A stretch of 64,000 nt of DNA from Vibrio sp. HDW18 (GTDB lineage Bacteria > Pseudomonadota > Gammaproteobacteria > Enterobacterales > Vibrionaceae). The translations under genes and the position numbers were made by a program. The first letter of the stretch is position 1. Every line of letters starts with the position of its first letter. Under the pieces are notes generated by a model that had not been told where the DNA came from, searched no databases, and worked only from the letters and a program-made list of their open reading frames with translations. Below are positions 21,242 through 31,031 of this stretch, piece by piece. The stretch covers positions 806,001 to 870,000 of the forward strand of contig NZ_CP049913.1 of assembly GCF_011306175.1 (NCBI RefSeq). Direction: 5' to 3'.

Positions 21242-23005
21242 ATGGCAGGACACATCCCACGCAGTTTTATTGATGATCTCCTTGCTCGACTCGATATTGT
21301 CGACGTGATTGACGTACGCGTAAAACTCAAGAAAAAAGGCAAAAACTACGGTGCTTGCTGCCCTTTTCACAATGAAAAGACCCCTTCTTTCAGTGTCAGT
21401 CAGGAAAAACAGTTTTACCACTGCTTCGGTTGTGGTGCGCATGGCAATGCCATCGATTTCGTCATGGAATATGAGCGCATGGAATTTCCGGAAGCGATTG
21501 AAGAGCTCGCGTCAACCATAGGTCTTGAAGTTCAGCGTGAAGAACGGACACCTTCCAGCCCATTTGCTCAACAAACCGCAACGATAAAAAGTGACGAGAA
21601 ACGCAGCCTATATGATCTGATGGCCAGCATCGCACAATTTTACCGTCAGCAACTCAAAGTATCGACCAATAAGCATGCGATTGATTACCTGAAAAATCGT
21701 GGTTTATCGGGTGAAATCGTCCAAAAATTTGGCATTGGCTATGTCGCCGATGAATGGGATTTGGTACGGCGCAATTTTGGTCAACAGCGCTCTAGCGAAG
21801 AGATGCTAGTGACAGCTGGCATGCTGATTGAGAATGATAATGGGCGACGCTATGACCGCTTTCGTGGCCGTGTCATGTTCCCAATCCGTGACCGACGCGG
21901 TCGCGTGATCGGCTTTGGTGGCCGGATTACTGAACAAGGCACGCCAAAGTATCTGAACTCGCCAGAAACGCCGATTTTCCATAAAGGCAAAGAGTTGTAC
22001 GGTTTGTATGAAGTGCTGCAAGCCTATCGAGAACCACCACAAATCTTAGTCGTCGAAGGCTATATGGATGTCGTCGCGCTGGCCCAATATGGCGTGGATT
22101 ATTCGGTTGCCTCACTCGGCACCTCAACCACTGGCGATCATTTACAACTGCTATTTCGTCAAACTAACCAAGTGATCTGCTGTTACGATGGTGACCGCGC
22201 CGGACGTGATGCCGCATGGCGCGCCCTAGAAAACGCATTAGACTATCTTAAAAGTGGCAATATTCTTAAATTCCTCTTTTTGCCCGATGGCGAAGACCCA
22301 GATAGCTATGTACGTCAATACGGCAAAGCTCAGTTTGAACAGCAAGTCGCCAATGCCACGCCTCTTTCGCAATACCTATTTGATAACTTAATTGAGCTTC
22401 ACCAAATCAACTTAGGTAGCCATGAGGGCAAATCTGCACTACGGGCACTCGCCACCCCACTCATCAATAAAATTCCGGATCCTTTTTTACAAGAGATCCT
22501 TGAAAAACTACTCGATGAGCGAACCGGGTTTGATCACCAACTGCGGCGCAAAAAAGTGCGTTATCCAGAACAGCGTTCCGCGCCACATAAAGTCATAAAA
22601 CGCACCCCGATGCGTGATGTTATTGCGCTGCTAATCCAAAAACCGAGCTATGCTGAATTGGTACCGGATCTCACCAGTGTGCGACATTTACAACTTCCGG
22701 GTCTGGAGACCTTGAATGAAGTACTTGAAAAATGTCAACAATATCCCCATATCACTACAGGTCAATTGCTCGAACATTGGCGAGATACAAAAAATGAGAA
22801 GCTTCTGTCTCGTCTAGCAAGTTGGGAAATCCCTCTTGTTGAGGACAATCAAGAAGAACTTTTTTTAGACTCATTGGACAAAATTCTTGCCCAGTGCGTA
22901 GAAAAACAAATTGAAAATTTGCAGGCGAAAGGGCGAAGTGTCGGTTTATCAACCGAAGAGAAAAGAGAGCTACAAGACTTGATCTTACAAGGCTTAAAAG
23001 CGTAA
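21242..23005 (+). CDS. dnaG: DNA primase DnaG
   Basis: DnaG makes RNA primers at the replication fork. The 587-aa product has the N-terminal zinc finger (CCPFHNEKTPSF ... YHCFGCG, residues about 39-65), the RNA-polymerase core with RFRGRVMFPIRDRRG, the TOPRIM catalytic site (VVEGYMDVVAL near residue 265 and CYDGDRAGRDAAWRAL near 310) and a C-terminal DnaB-interaction domain. I prefer ATG 21242 (MAGHIPRSFIDD) over the in-frame upstream ATG because it matches the family N-terminus. Confidence 0.96.
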   Translation: MAGHIPRSFIDDLLARLDIVDVIDVRVKLKKKGKNYGACCPFHNEKTPSFSVSQEKQFYHCFGCGAHGNAIDFVMEYERMEFPEAIEELASTIGLEVQREERTPSSPFAQQTATIKSDEKRSLYDLMASIAQFYRQQLKVSTNKHAIDYLKNRGLSGEIVQKFGIGYVADEWDLVRRNFGQQRSSEEMLVTAGMLIENDNGRRYDRFRGRVMFPIRDRRGRVIGFGGRITEQGTPKYLNSPETPIFHKGKELYGLYEVLQAYREPPQILVVEGYMDVVALAQYGVDYSVASLGTSTTGDHLQLLFRQTNQVICCYDGDRAGRDAAWRALENALDYLKSGNILKFLFLPDGEDPDSYVRQYGKAQFEQQVANATPLSQYLFDNLIELHQINLGSHEGKSALRALATPLINKIPDPFLQEILEKLLDERTGFDHQLRRKKVRYPEQRSAPHKVIKRTPMRDVIALLIQKPSYAELVPDLTSVRHLQLPGLETLNEVLEKCQQYPHITTGQLLEHWRDTKNEKLLSRLASWEIPLVEDNQEELFLDSLDKILAQCVEKQIENLQAKGRSVGLSTEEKRELQDLILQGLKA

Positions 23006-23103
23006 CTCTGTTGAGATAGTCAGCAAAGAATAAATTTGTTAGTATACGTGGTTTGCATTGCGCATACTTATTCCTTCACCAGATACGAAGTTGGATACCG
23101 TCT

Positions 23104-24981
23104 ATGGATCAAAATCCGCAGTCACAGCTTAAACAACTTGTCCTTCGTGGCAAGGAACAGGGCTATCTGACCTACGCCGAAGTAAATGACCACTTACCTG
23201 CTGAAATCGTTGATTCAGAGCAAGTGGAAGATATTATTCAGATGATCAATGACATGGGTATTAAGGTGGTGGAAACCGCTCCTGATGCCGATGATCTTGC
23301 CCTCAGTGATGACACAACTATCACTGATGAAGACGCTGCCGAAGCAGCCGCTGCCGCACTTTCTAGCGTAGAGAGTGAAATCGGCCGCACCACCGATCCA
23401 GTCCGTATGTATATGCGTGAAATGGGTACGGTTGAGCTTTTGACACGTGAAGGTGAAATTGATATCGCCAAACGCATTGAAGATGGTATTAACCAAGTTC
23501 AAAGTGCGATTGCTGAATATCCGGGCACCATTCCTTATATTCTTGAGCAGTTTGATCGCGTTCAAGCCGAAGAACTGCGTCTGACCGATCTCATCTCGGG
23601 CTTCGTCGATCCAGATAACATGGAAACTGGAGCTCCGACCGCAACACACATCGGTTCCGAACTCACTGAAGCCGATCTCGCCGATGAAGACAATGCGATC
23701 GTAGAAGATGAGGAAGAGGATGAAGATGAAAACGGCGACGGTGAAAGTAGCGATAGCGAAGAAGATGTCGGTATTGACCCTGAACTTGCTCGTGAAAAAT
23801 TTAACGAACTGCGCAACAAATTCCAAAACCTGCAATTAGCGGTTAACGAATTTGGTCACGATAGCCAGCAAAGTGCAGAAGCATCAGGCCTAGTTTTGGA
23901 TATCTTCCGCGAATTTCGCCTGACACCAAAACAGTTTGATCATTTAGTGAACACACTGCGTACTTCAATGGACCGCGTTCGCACTCAAGAACGTTTGGCA
24001 ATGAAGGCCGTAGTTGAAATCGCCAAGATGCCCAAGAAATCGTTTATTGCCCTATTTACAGGCAATGAATCGAATGAAGAGTGGCTGAATACGGTTCTCG
24101 CTTCGGATAAGCCTTATGTCGCCAAAATCCGTGAGCAAGAAGAAGATATCCGTCGTTCAATCCAGAAGTTGAAGATGATCGAACAAGAAACTTCACTCTC
24201 GGTTGAACGCATCAAAGATATCAGTCGTCGCATGTCAATTGGTGAAGCGAAAGCTCGTCGTGCTAAGAAAGAGATGGTTGAAGCAAACTTACGTTTGGTT
24301 ATTTCAATTGCCAAGAAATACACCAACCGTGGTCTGCAATTCTTGGATCTGATCCAGGAAAGCAACATCGGTCTAATGAAAGCGGTGGATAAATTTGAAT
24401 ACCGCCGTGGTTATAAGTTCTCAACTTATGCGACTTGGTGGATCCGTCAAGCGATCACCCGTTCAATTGCCGACCAAGCACGTACGATTCGTATTCCAGT
24501 ACACATGATCGAAACGATCAACAAACTGAATCGAATCTCACGTCAAATGTTGCAAGAGATGGGCCGTGAGCCACTGCCAGAAGAGTTGGCAGAGCGCATG
24601 CAAATGCCAGAAGATAAGATCCGCAAAGTGCTGAAAATTGCCAAAGAGCCAATCTCAATGGAGACGCCAATTGGTGATGATGAAGATTCACATTTGGGTG
24701 ATTTTATCGAAGATACCACGCTCGAACTGCCGCTGGATTCTGCGACAGCGACCAGCCTTCGCGCTGCAACCCGTGATGTACTGTCTGGTTTAACACCACG
24801 TGAAGCAAAAGTGCTACGGATGCGTTTTGGTATCGATATGAACACCGACCACACGCTAGAAGAAGTGGGCAAACAATTTGATGTAACCCGTGAACGGATC
24901 CGTCAAATCGAAGCCAAAGCGCTACGTAAATTACGCCATCCAAGCCGCTCAGAAGTTCTGCGCAGCTTCTTAGATGAGTAA
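23104..24981 (+). CDS. rpoD: RNA polymerase sigma factor RpoD (sigma-70)
   Basis: RpoD is the primary housekeeping sigma factor. The 625-aa product has region 1.1 ([20 protein letters not shown]), region 1.2 ([20 protein letters not shown]), a very acidic non-conserved insert near residues 195-225, region 2 ([34 protein letters not shown]), region 3 and the region 4 helix-turn-helix ([19 protein letters not shown]). ATG 23104 matches the family start. It is the last gene of the operon and ends just before a strong terminator. Confidence 0.97.
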   Translation: MDQNPQSQLKQLVLRGKEQGYLTYAEVNDHLPAEIVDSEQVEDIIQMINDMGIKVVETAPDADDLALSDDTTITDEDAAEAAAAALSSVESEIGRTTDPVRMYMREMGTVELLTREGEIDIAKRIEDGINQVQSAIAEYPGTIPYILEQFDRVQAEELRLTDLISGFVDPDNMETGAPTATHIGSELTEADLADEDNAIVEDEEEDEDENGDGESSDSEEDVGIDPELAREKFNELRNKFQNLQLAVNEFGHDSQQSAEASGLVLDIFREFRLTPKQFDHLVNTLRTSMDRVRTQERLAMKAVVEIAKMPKKSFIALFTGNESNEEWLNTVLASDKPYVAKIREQEEDIRRSIQKLKMIEQETSLSVERIKDISRRMSIGEAKARRAKKEMVEANLRLVISIAKKYTNRGLQFLDLIQESNIGLMKAVDKFEYRRGYKFSTYATWWIRQAITRSIADQARTIRIPVHMIETINKLNRISRQMLQEMGREPLPEELAERMQMPEDKIRKVLKIAKEPISMETPIGDDEDSHLGDFIEDTTLELPLDSATATSLRAATRDVLSGLTPREAKVLRMRFGIDMNTDHTLEEVGKQFDVTRERIRQIEAKALRKLRHPSRSEVLRSFLDE

Positions 24982-25003
24982 GCGCATTTCAAGTGATGGA
25001 TTA

Positions 25004-25035
25004 AAAAGGTGAGCTTTAGCTCACCTTTTGTTTTT
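25004..25035 (+). terminator. rpoD terminator
   Basis: An 11-bp stem (AAAAGGTGAGC / GCTCACCTTTT, loop TTTA) followed by GTTTTTC, starting 22 bases after the rpoD stop. Confidence 0.9.
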
Positions 25036-25084
25036 CACATCAGCTAAGTGAATAAATTGTAAGCATTATTGCCCGAGTTTTGGC

Positions 25085-25113
25085 TAGACACACCTAGCCC
25101 CATCCCCTATAAT
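25085..25113 (+). promoter_or_regulatory. Promoter of the tRNA-Ile2 gene
   Basis: TAGACA and TATAAT are separated by 17 bp and end 13 bases before the tRNA. The C-rich spacer and short distance are typical of stable-RNA promoters. Confidence 0.7.
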
Positions 25114-25126
25114 CTGACACCTATTC

Positions 25127-25202
25127 GGCCCCTTAGCTCAGTGGTTAGAGCAGGCGACTCATAATCGCTTGGTCCCCAGTTCGAACCTGGGAGGGGCCAC
25201 CA
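25127..25202 (+). tRNA. ileX: tRNA-Ile2 (CAU anticodon, lysidine type); island attachment site
   Basis: The 76-base gene has a complete cloverleaf: acceptor GGCCCCT / AGGGGCC, encoded CCA, and anticodon CAU in loop CTCATAA. The first 50 bases match E. coli ileX as I remember it, so this is the lysidine-modified AUA-reading tRNA; automated annotation often calls it tRNA-Met. The 3' portion from base 25156 is repeated at 49476, marking it as the integration target. In V. cholerae the VSP-II island uses the tRNA at this place beside rpoD. After integration the tRNA stays intact because the island supplies an equivalent 3' end. Confidence 0.93.
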
Positions 25203-25210
25203 TATTCTAG

Positions 25211-25247
25211 AAGGTTAGTAAGCGTAGTGTTTACTAACCTTTTTTTG
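25211..25247 (+). terminator. tRNA terminator, duplicated with the att repeat
   Basis: AAGGTTAGTAA and TTACTAACCTT form a stem around GCGTAGTGT and are followed by a T-run. The same hairpin is present in the distal repeat (49530-49565), so the island brings its own copy. Confidence 0.8.
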
Positions 25248-25261
25248 TACCTGACGATTTT

Positions 25262-25285
25262 GGGTCAGGTAATGGGTCAGGTAAG
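25262..25285 (+). repeat. Paired 12-bp repeats, candidate integrase arm sites (left)
   Basis: GGGTCAGGTAAT is followed directly by GGGTCAGGTAAG. Related pairs occur at 49339-49362, just upstream of int, and at 49581-49604. Their position beside both att repeats and the int start fits arm-type recombinase sites, but that is inference. Confidence 0.5.
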
Positions 25286-25537
25286 CCCCGATCACGCACT
25301 CTTCTCTGTCTTCTCCCAATACTAATCCGAATACTACGCGGTTGCCAAATGTGTCCTTCTGGCTGATAAATATCTCTCATAGAGAACAAAGAGAGGGATT
25401 GAACTCGCAAACCAACCATAAGTAACTTAAATTGCACTTATAGATAATTTCTTATACAGTCACAACAAAAGTGAGTTATAGTGAACTTATATATTAAGAC
25501 GAACCCAATAGTGACAAAAGTACATTAAAAGGCACTT

Positions 25538-25873
25538 ATGAAAAAAGGTAAGATGGTAAAAGCACAACCTATGCCTGATTTGAATACCGAGTTCAGTATG
25601 GAAACGCTGGGGAGCGCCATTCGCTCAAAGCGCACCGATAGAGGCTGGCGTATTGATGATCTCGCTTCAAAAGCCAACTTATCTCGTAGAACAGTCATGA
25701 AAGTAGAAAAAGGCGATACCAATGTCACCTTTGCCAATGTACTCGTCCTCATGGACATCTTAGGGCTATCTTTACGCCTTATCGATTTAAACCTATTTGT
25801 TCGTCCACATAGCCAAATAACCTCCCAAGCTGAAAACAGCGTGAGAAGCAATGAGGACGGTTGGTATGAGTAA
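25538..25873 (+). CDS. HipB-like antitoxin / repressor
   Basis: A 111-aa helix-turn-helix protein. The Xre-type HTH is in LGSAIRSKRTDRGWRIDDLA / KANLSRRTVMKVEKGDTNVT (residues about 25-65). HipB proteins neutralise the HipA kinase and repress their own operon. The gene overlaps the downstream hipA-like gene by 8 bases, the normal antitoxin-first order. AAAGGCACTT precedes the ATG. It is the first island gene after the tRNA, and its 250-base leader has several short ACTTATA-type repeats that could be operators. The N-terminal 20 residues are longer than in E. coli HipB. Confidence 0.82.
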   Translation: MKKGKMVKAQPMPDLNTEFSMETLGSAIRSKRTDRGWRIDDLASKANLSRRTVMKVEKGDTNVTFANVLVLMDILGLSLRLIDLNLFVRPHSQITSQAENSVRSNEDGWYE

Positions 25874-27272
25874 GTTACAACAGTTAGACGTGTTTATCGG
25901 TACGAATACCAAAATTGGTCGTTTGATTCTTCCTGTCGGAACAGAAACAGAGTTCTCATTCATCTATGAAGATGAATGGAAACACACTGGTTTCCCGATT
26001 TCGCCACACATCCCTTTCGATGATCGGGCTTCGCCACGTAGTATTGAGAACTACCTCAGAAATCTCCTTCCTGAAGGAGAAGCCTTTGAGGAGATGATAC
26101 AAAACACCACTATATCCAAAAGCAACACGTTCGGGCTGATTCGTAAGCTTGGTGCGGAAACATCTGGCGCATTGTCTTTTCGAGTTCCAGACTCAGAACC
26201 TGGGGAAACCAGCTTTAGAGCTGTACCTGATGATGAACTAATAGAACGACTAGAGCGAAATCTAACGCCATTAGTGTATTGGGACGGTAAGGTTCGCCTT
26301 TCGGTTGCTGGTGTTCAAAACAAGTTAAACTTACTTAAGCGCGGTGATGAGTGGGGGTTTGGTGAAGGCAAATTAAGTTCGAACTACATTCTGAAATTTG
26401 AAAGCGGTAAAGCACCGTGTATTGCTGTTAATGAGTTCTTTTGCATGACCTTAGCCAAGCTAGCAGGTTTGGACGTCGCTAATGTTGAGTTAACCCGCAT
26501 TGGGAAGACTAGGACACTGATAATAGAGCGGTTCGATCGTGCCTATATAGCGACTCGTGATGTCGTTCAACGAAAACATGTGATTGATGGCTGTCAGGCA
26601 ACTGACTTACCTCCAGGTTACAAATACGAGCGTCAGAATGGGGATGAAGGCGATGGCGTATATATGCGTGATGGCGTTTCTTTCCCACGCCTACTGAGCG
26701 TAAAAACCATAGACACGGTAATCACCAACCTAAAGCTCACCCAATGGATGCTCTTTAATCTAGCAACGCTAAACTACGATGCCCATGGTAAAAATATTAG
26801 CTTCTTCGTCACCCCTAAAGGGCTGGAACTAACCCCTTTTTATGACTTAGTAAACATAGAAGCTATCGCTCAAGAGGGAGCAAAACGCAACTCACGAAGC
26901 GGTAAATTGTCCGCTGATGAGGGTCGTGCCGCCAGTATCCCTCAATATTTTGCAATGTCGATTGGAGATTGGGAAAGTGAAGACTTTCAAAATCCGCCGA
27001 AAGGTAACTTCAAACGCCCTATCACCAGCTATGATTTATCTGAATTCGGCGCTCTGCTGGGTTATTCAGGCACCAAAATGGCTTCCATAATGGTAGAAAC
27101 CGTCAGTACTATAAAAAATGCCCTGAAGGAAGCGATTGACCTTACCGAAGCTCAAGGAATCGAGGATGGAGAACGTGAACACATAGAACTATGTGTCTCA
27201 CTCATCCAAACAGAGTGCGAATACTTGCTAGCGCAAGCCGACAGCGTGCCAGAAATGAGTGGGCTTCTTTAA
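25866..27272 (+). CDS. HipA-like serine/threonine kinase toxin
   Basis: HipA toxins phosphorylate targets such as aminoacyl-tRNA synthetases and cause growth arrest. The 468-aa product has the HipA N-terminal subdomain (VFIGTNTKIGRLILP), the LPEGEAFEEM segment typical of the family, the ATP-side motif SVAGVQNKLNLL near residue 146, the catalytic loop NYDAHGKNISFF near residue 303 and the metal motif PFYDLVN near 325. All key residues look intact, so an active kinase is likely. The start ATG 25866 lies inside the hipB end. The size is slightly above E. coli HipA. The target is unknown; roles in persistence or island maintenance are both possible. Confidence 0.85.
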   Translation: MSKLQQLDVFIGTNTKIGRLILPVGTETEFSFIYEDEWKHTGFPISPHIPFDDRASPRSIENYLRNLLPEGEAFEEMIQNTTISKSNTFGLIRKLGAETSGALSFRVPDSEPGETSFRAVPDDELIERLERNLTPLVYWDGKVRLSVAGVQNKLNLLKRGDEWGFGEGKLSSNYILKFESGKAPCIAVNEFFCMTLAKLAGLDVANVELTRIGKTRTLIIERFDRAYIATRDVVQRKHVIDGCQATDLPPGYKYERQNGDEGDGVYMRDGVSFPRLLSVKTIDTVITNLKLTQWMLFNLATLNYDAHGKNISFFVTPKGLELTPFYDLVNIEAIAQEGAKRNSRSGKLSADEGRAASIPQYFAMSIGDWESEDFQNPPKGNFKRPITSYDLSEFGALLGYSGTKMASIMVETVSTIKNALKEAIDLTEAQGIEDGEREHIELCVSLIQTECEYLLAQADSVPEMSGLL

Positions 27273-27352
27273 TGGCTAATGCAGGGGCTATAGTAAGCAG
27301 TTTATAAATTATTTTTGAAGAAGGTCAGACTATAAAGTAGTAGTTAATAGTA

Positions 27353-29830
27353 TTAACCCCTCGTTACGTTCATTTTTACTTCTAACTGTTGAAGTAGTCC
27401 TTCCTCTTGTCTCTTCATTTCGTCGATAACTAAGTAACTAATTCTTTTTGAATGAGAATTAGGGATATCCAAAACAAACTGCGGGTATTTAACGAGTAAT
27501 AATTCAGCCACGCCTCTCGATAAACCGATTTTAATTAACTTAATTGTTTCATCATCGGTCGTGCCATATTTTACTTTTTTATAGAAATTTAAATTAATCT
27601 TATTAAGATCATTAAGAATCTCAATAAATTTCAGTAACTCATGTTCGAGAAAGTCTTCTTCTTCCTTGATTCGTACAATCGCCAGATTAATTTTTTCAGC
27701 TCTAGTTTTGCCACCTATTTGAGTGTAGTGAGTTTTATGTCCACCAGAGCGTTTAACTTCATCCCCCCACTTACCAACGTAAATTTGAAAATTAGGCATT
27801 CGTTGAATCAAATCATCCCAATATTTAATGAATAAGCGAATCATTAATTTGAATGGCTTTTTATCTATTTTCCAATCCAATAGCATTGCATAAAAGGTTT
27901 TTGCTTCTTGATTTTCAAGTCGAAGTAAAGGCGAATCATCACCTTCAGTTTCTTCAACAAAACACACAAAACAATTATAAATAACATCCATTAATTGATT
28001 GGTGTTTGTTATAGATTTATCTTCTATACTTTCTATTGTTTGATGTATTTCTAGCTCTTTATCAAAAACTTCAATTTCGCTAACACTATTTGCTATAAGC
28101 AAATTGCCTACTTCTGTTTTCGTGTATTTGTATTGATAATCATTAACAACACCGTTCTCTAAGTTTTCCAACCTAGTTATGGCATCTTTGTATTCCTTTT
28201 TATTACCATCTACAATATCAACAACTTCTAACAACACATTTTCTGGATTGTCTTTAAGCTCTTTTCTTACATTAACTCTATTTTGTAAAAATTTATGAAA
28301 ATTAGCTTTTGCAGCCGAATATTTATCAGTTCCAATTAAGTGAATCTCAGGCGTTAGCTTTTTGATATTGTTAGAATTAGATTCATTAAATATTTCTGAA
28401 AAACGATTTACTCTACCAACTAAGTTTTTAAAATGAGCAGCAGTTAAATTTCCAATTCCCTTTTTTGTGCACATTAAAAATAGTCGCTCTATAGGCATAT
28501 TAATACCTTCAAGCAAGGTTGAACTAGAAACTAAATACTTTAACTCTGCACACTCCCTAAAGAGATGCTCAACATAATTTCTAACTGGCTCAGTCATGGA
28601 GCCATGATGATATACAACCCCTCTTTTAAGACTTTCCACGATAAGATATTCAGGCGAAAATCCCTCTGATAATTCATCTATTGCTGAATTAATCTGCTCA
28701 TTTTGAATAATGGGTAAAGAAATAATCATTTCTTTAACAAAAGATTCAATACTAGTGGGCTTATTGAAATAAATGATATTTTTATTTACAGAATTCTGGA
28801 ACAGATAATCAAAATAGTCTTGGACATTAGCATTGTTTTCTATAAAGTTGTTGGTAAATTGATCGTAAAACGAAAGTTCCTTTTTCTCGCATCTAAAGTC
28901 AGCTATAAAATAGAACTCTGATTTTACATATTCATCTATTGAAAACTTTAAATCTGAAGGAGGTGTAAACTTTAGCTTTATACTTTCAACTTCATTTATA
29001 AATGGAGTCAAATACTTAACAGCGGTATTACTATTTCGAAATTGCAAAATAGTTATGACTGATGCTAATAAACGACTTCGACTATCTTTATTAAGTAAGT
29101 TATGGGCTTCATCAACAAAAACTGTGTCGAAAGCTAAATCTCTATATTGGGAAAGTAGCCTAGATAATCGCTCTTGTGTTAACAGAAAAACCTTAGCATT
29201 TGGGTTTTCTTCATACATCTCAGGGTGAGTAATTATAAAATCGACACCTTTAATACCTGCATCAAATATTCTCTTTTTAGTTTGAGCAAGCAGTGACTTT
29301 GAGGGGACAAGTATACAAGTTTTTGTGTTTCCGCTACTTATCTCATTTATAATCAAGTCTGACTTACCATAGGATGTAGGAGCAACCACATACAACGATT
29401 TATTCTTATTTACTTTCACAAAGTCACTTAAAGCATACTGTTGCTCCGTTCTATACAAACCGTTAGTTTCAAATGAATCAATAAAACTTAAACTAAACTC
29501 ATTCACAAAACTAGATCTTGAGATAGCTGTAGGATTGTCAATAAGTTGACCAATCATTCTAGCTACAGGAATTAGTCCATTGTTTAACGAAAAGTCATAC
29601 AAAGGGATATAGTCCCCTGTATTTAATGAATACTTTAGAACAATTCGATAGGCTAATCGTTTTAGCGAAACTTCATCTTGATTAGTCAGTACAATAGCTA
29701 TAGAAAGCAATTTCAAATAATCACTTGGCTCTATTTTTTCATTCAATAATAAAGAATTATATAGCTCATTAAAAGAGGTGTTTAGTAATCTTAATAACGT
29801 TAATTGTTTTGGGTTATTTCCTTCAGCCAT
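27353..29830 (-). CDS. hamB: Superfamily 2 helicase, Hachiman HamB-like
   Basis: An 825-aa helicase with Walker A APTSYGKSD near residue 150, DEAH box VFVDEAHNLL near 240 and C-terminal helicase motifs (YHHGSMTEPVRNYVE, STLLEGINMPIERL, LVGRVNRF) near residues 405-480, followed by a long C-terminal extension. The preceding gene encodes a DUF1837-like nuclease candidate and overlaps it by 8 bases. That pairing and order define the Hachiman anti-phage system, in which HamB couples DNA sensing to the HamA nuclease. GAGGAAGAG lies before ATG 29830. The gene is strikingly AT-rich compared with the core. A Ski2-like helicase of another defence pair is the main alternative. Confidence 0.75.
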   Translation of the reverse strand: MAEGNNPKQLTLLRLLNTSFNELYNSLLLNEKIEPSDYLKLLSIAIVLTNQDEVSLKRLAYRIVLKYSLNTGDYIPLYDFSLNNGLIPVARMIGQLIDNPTAISRSSFVNEFSLSFIDSFETNGLYRTEQQYALSDFVKVNKNKSLYVVAPTSYGKSDLIINEISSGNTKTCILVPSKSLLAQTKKRIFDAGIKGVDFIITHPEMYEENPNAKVFLLTQERLSRLLSQYRDLAFDTVFVDEAHNLLNKDSRSRLLASVITILQFRNSNTAVKYLTPFINEVESIKLKFTPPSDLKFSIDEYVKSEFYFIADFRCEKKELSFYDQFTNNFIENNANVQDYFDYLFQNSVNKNIIYFNKPTSIESFVKEMIISLPIIQNEQINSAIDELSEGFSPEYLIVESLKRGVVYHHGSMTEPVRNYVEHLFRECAELKYLVSSSTLLEGINMPIERLFLMCTKKGIGNLTAAHFKNLVGRVNRFSEIFNESNSNNIKKLTPEIHLIGTDKYSAAKANFHKFLQNRVNVRKELKDNPENVLLEVVDIVDGNKKEYKDAITRLENLENGVVNDYQYKYTKTEVGNLLIANSVSEIEVFDKELEIHQTIESIEDKSITNTNQLMDVIYNCFVCFVEETEGDDSPLLRLENQEAKTFYAMLLDWKIDKKPFKLMIRLFIKYWDDLIQRMPNFQIYVGKWGDEVKRSGGHKTHYTQIGGKTRAEKINLAIVRIKEEEDFLEHELLKFIEILNDLNKINLNFYKKVKYGTTDDETIKLIKIGLSRGVAELLLVKYPQFVLDIPNSHSKRISYLVIDEMKRQEEGLLQQLEVKMNVTRG

Positions 29831-30686
29831 CTAACTCTTCCTCAAATAAAAAGTGAGCTACTTTCTCATATGTACTTTTCTGAATAGATAGGGTGAAAAC
29901 CTTATTAAAAATGGCTTCTTCTTTTATTTTCGAGCATGTTTCTATAACAGTATCTGATTTAAAAGGGTTATTTATATCAGAATACAAAATAGAAACTAAT
30001 ATCACATTATTGTCTTCCGAATTCGCCTTCTCGTCAGCCGCAGCAACTAGCTCATCATCGAGAATTTTTATGATTACATCTTTGTAATCTCGGCAATCAA
30101 GAATTGAGTTGTTTGTCGAGTTAATTGCATTTTGCCAAAAGGTCATTTCGCTTTCATTTAACCTTCGGTTTAAATCGCTTTTAGCTGTATTTAAAAAGCC
30201 GCGTGTTGAATTATCTGGACATCCTGTTTGGTTTAATGCACCAGATTTTACTTCTGTTATCCAAACATCTTTTCCACTTGCTTCTGCTAGAATCAAGTCA
30301 AACCCTTTCCTTTGACTTTTTTCTTCCATGTTAAAAAAGGGTGAGACAACTTCTAAGTTTTCGAATAATTCAAAAATTATGACATGAGTAAGAAGCTCCC
30401 CAATCATTCCTTTCTTAATATTATCAGTTTTTGAGGTGTATCGACTCCGAAACGCTTTCAATGTTCTTTGATATGTTTGACCGCTAAGGCCTCTCTCAGC
30501 TAAAGCAGTACCGTAGCAAATATTCTGTAAATGATTCCTAATGCAATTTTTAATTTCATGGGTTAATAACTGGACATGACAAGTCAGGTAATCGGCTCCT
30601 GAATTAATTATTAGTCCTTCAATAGTTTTCAATCCAGCTTCCTCGCTTATCCTCGGGTAAGTCATTGAAATCATAAACTTAACCAT
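29823..30686 (-). CDS. hamA: DUF1837-type nuclease, Hachiman HamA-like
   Basis: A 287-aa protein with a visible PDDEXK-like core: the MIGELLTHVIIFELF helix near residue 94, GFDLILAE with the catalytic Asp near 130, and WITEVKSGAL with Glu145 and Lys147. HamA of Hachiman systems is a DUF1837 nuclease held inactive by the HamB helicase and released on infection. The start is uncertain: ATG 30686 is used here, but a TTG at 30710 and ATGs further in are possible and no ribosome site is strong. It is the first gene of the two-gene unit, AT-rich and bordered upstream by a hairpin module (30858-30940). Confidence 0.68.
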   Translation of the reverse strand: MVKFMISMTYPRISEEAGLKTIEGLIINSGADYLTCHVQLLTHEIKNCIRNHLQNICYGTALAERGLSGQTYQRTLKAFRSRYTSKTDNIKKGMIGELLTHVIIFELFENLEVVSPFFNMEEKSQRKGFDLILAEASGKDVWITEVKSGALNQTGCPDNSTRGFLNTAKSDLNRRLNESEMTFWQNAINSTNNSILDCRDYKDVIIKILDDELVAAADEKANSEDNNVILVSILYSDINNPFKSDTVIETCSKIKEEAIFNKVFTLSIQKSTYEKVAHFLFEEELDG

Positions 30687-30857
30687 TTTATAACTTCTAC
30701 TCTGAACCAATAAAAGTCAGTGGTCAAGTATTAGGCACATTTAAAATCGTGATAGGGAAAAAGTGTTTCAGAGCTTACGTTCATTACCCCATTGGTTCTG
30801 ACAAACCCACTTATGAAGATAATGTGTAGCACATTTTTCACCAAAGATTTCTGCACC

Positions 30858-30940
30858 AGGAGCGATTTTTTATCTATTAATTAAATGACCAAACTTTAGT
30901 TTTTGATGATTTGAGCGAGAACAGTGTTCTCGCAGTAGCA
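30858..30940. repeat. Composite hairpin module, copy 1
   Basis: Closely matches 31956-32034: GAGC(A/G)ATTTTTTAT, TTAATTAAATGACC, AAACTTTAGTTTTTGATGAT, then the 19-bp palindrome GCGAGAAC-AGT-GTTCTCGC (30915-30933) and AGTAGC. The first hairpin seen in the other copies is not recognisable. It lies in the 345-base gap between hamA and the Mrr-type gene; nothing else was recognised in that gap. Confidence 0.75.
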
Positions 30941-31031
30941 TTCTTCTCTGACAGCTAGACTCAATAGGTTAACTTTTATGTTCTGAGAACACCCTTCTAT
31001 AAGGTTAAACTGCTTGAATCCTCACTCATAT

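Larger units (their letters stand above)
25156..25287. repeat. Left attachment repeat (tRNA side)
   Basis: 132 bases from the anticodon arm of the tRNA through its terminator to GTAAGCC. It is near-identical to 49476-49606: differences are in the T-loop (TTCGAACC versus TTCAAGCC), one base after CCA, one T of the T-run, and AGGTAATGGG versus AGACAATGGA. Confidence 0.93.

Noticed and set aside
23215..23835. 206-aa minus-strand open frame inside rpoD
   Set aside because: It is the antisense shadow of the acidic region of sigma-70, with no ribosome site or recognisable domain.
30915..30933. LexA/SOS box of the GAAC-N4-GTTC (Gram-positive) type
   Set aside because: The centre is three bases, not four, and the host's own LexA box at recA is the CTGT-N8-ACAG type, so these hairpins are not SOS sites in this organism.
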